Source: a virus. Taken from it: a stretch of 62,058 bases of DNA. The DNA lies in the IMG/VR virus record IMGVR_UViG_3300023170_004698, positions 1 to 62,058 of that record. One strand, given 5' to 3'. A model generated the notes under the pieces. It was not told where the DNA came from and did no database searches. It saw only the letters and a program-made list of their open reading frames with translations. Positions 61,484 through 62,058 of the stretch are shown one piece after another. Made by a program: the position numbers and the translations under genes. Numbering within the stretch: the first letter of the stretch is position 1; each line of letters opens with the position of its first letter.

Positions 61484-61815
61484 TCTTCGTTTTCCATAAT
61501 TTCTTTAAGCTTTCGCAAAATGGCCTCAGCAGCCGAGTGCCTAGCGTCACGATGCCCGATCTTATAGGCTCTGTCCTCTGGGCTTGGATTCCGAAATTCA
61601 ATGGGAACATTGCACCTGATGTTCATAACTTCTCGATGCAAAGCTTGCCCCAACATATCAAGGTCAACCATGGTTCTGCTGTCCTTTTTGGGAGCACCTT
61701 TCCACTCATTCCAACTACAATCATAGCATTCATAGTAAGATGCAAGTCCCCCATTCACATAAGTCGGAGGAACAAAATCTATGTTTTTGCTGTTACAATT
61801 TGGGCACTCTTTCAT
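61480..61815 (-). CDS. Zinc-ribbon protein, 111 aa, unknown function
   Basis: I choose the ATG at 61815 (MKECPNCNSK), which has GAGGAGG upstream and forms ATGA with the previous stop; the open frame reaches 61842. CPNC near residue 4 and CYDC near residue 30 form a four-Cys ribbon. After that come ALHREVMNIRCNVPIEFRNP and a helical end. Not recognised. Confidence 0.65.
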   Translation of the reverse strand: MKECPNCNSKNIDFVPPTYVNGGLASYYECYDCSWNEWKGAPKKDSRTMVDLDMLGQALHREVMNIRCNVPIEFRNPSPEDRAYKIGHRDARHSAAEAILRKLKEIMENEE

Positions 61816-62058
61816 AATGGCCTCCTCACCGTGAGTGAGCACAATCGAACCTGCCCATCCCTCTTATTGCGACTGCGAAAGTCTGCAATGCACTGAGCAC
61901 TTAGCATATCCATGGGAATGTCCAAACGTCCAATTTCGTCAAATACAACCATGTCATAAAGATGAAACTGATCGCTGTCCATAATTTGACGCAGTGTTGA
62001 CAGATCATGAATAGCAACGCAGTCTGTTGCAATATCACGGATGTGATCATCAATAAAA
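61812..62058 (-). CDS. Partial gene with Walker-B-like motif, N-terminus outside window
   Basis: An 81-residue C-terminal fragment open to the right edge. It contains HLYDMVVFDEIGRLDIPMDM, a Walker B-like stretch, and FRSRNKRDGQVRLCSL. It may be the end of a P-loop ATPase, but too little is visible to name it. Its stop overlaps the next start as ATGA. Confidence 0.55.
   Translation of the reverse strand, partial: FIDDHIRDIATDCVAIHDLSTLRQIMDSDQFHLYDMVVFDEIGRLDIPMDMLSAQCIADFRSRNKRDGQVRLCSLTVRRPL

Noticed and set aside
61835-61870. TCGAACC sequence suggesting a tRNA T-arm
   Set aside because: The flanking bases cannot form a five-bp T-stem, no acceptor or anticodon arm is present at the right spacing, and the region is inside an open reading frame.
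1-62058. CRISPR arrays, insertion sequences, integrase or attachment sites
   Set aside because: I looked for regularly spaced direct repeats, transposase motifs and tyrosine or serine recombinase signatures and found none. The only clear repeats are protein-level repeats in the fibre genes.

Overview
The window is a 62-kb piece of the genome of a large tailed bacteriophage (Caudoviricetes), most likely a myovirus-like or jumbo-class phage. It is AT-rich, and all 65 genes I can support lie on the minus strand, so transcription runs from high to low coordinates. Coding is very dense, with many ATGA or TAATG stop/start overlaps. It carries a large terminase, a portal, a probable prohead protease and tail fibres together with a phage-borne replication and recombination set. 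The host cannot be read from the sequence. The Tad-type pseudopilins, the LamG-like fibre tip and the low G+C suggest a Gram-negative, possibly marine, bacterium, but this is inference.

Layout, in the direction of transcription (right to left). 62.1-60.8 kb: small zinc-ribbon and unknown proteins. 60.7-58.8 kb: three Tad-type pseudopilin-like proteins behind a sigma70-like promoter. 58.8-56.4 kb: small unknown genes, a cytosine-deaminase-like amidohydrolase and a papain-like (YiiX type) peptidase. 56.4-56.2 kb: the largest non-coding gap, with a good sigma70-like promoter and a GC-rich hairpin leader. 56.2-54.1 kb: DUF1360-like membrane protein, Hsp20, KH-domain protein, HNH protein and HU-like protein. 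54.1-49.3 kb: two fibre proteins sharing an N-terminal module. 49.3-43.5 kb: small coiled-coil proteins, then FtsK-like translocase, CHC2 half of a primase, SbcD and SbcC. 43.5-38.6 kb: a 1345-residue FN3/LamG fibre with a striking GC mosaic, a patatin and a 59-residue protein. 38.5-28.2 kb: one apparent transcription unit from a sigma70-like promoter to a strong terminator: PD-(D/E)XK nuclease, sigma factor, a 433-residue protein, a 2352-residue giant protein and a 93-residue protein. 28.2-17.8 kb: DnaE polymerase, three small proteins including a UvsY-like candidate, SSB with its own terminator, RuvC, GroEL, RecA, a zinc protein, the Toprim half of the primase and an HTH/sigma-region-4 protein. 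17.7-1 kb: the head/packaging block: several unknown proteins, a possible small terminase, a CCA-type nucleotidyltransferase, large terminase, portal, unknown proteins and a prohead protease cut by the window edge. The major capsid gene is probably just beyond the left edge.

Together the genes give the phage substantial independence from its host: replication (DnaE, split primase, SSB), recombination and repair (RecA, SbcCD, RuvC, PD-(D/E)XK), transcription control (a sigma factor plus an HTH protein), folding (GroEL, Hsp20) and particle assembly. The least explained parts are the pseudopilin cassette, the amidohydrolase, the FtsK-like ATPase inside the recombination cluster, and the giant protein co-transcribed with the sigma factor.
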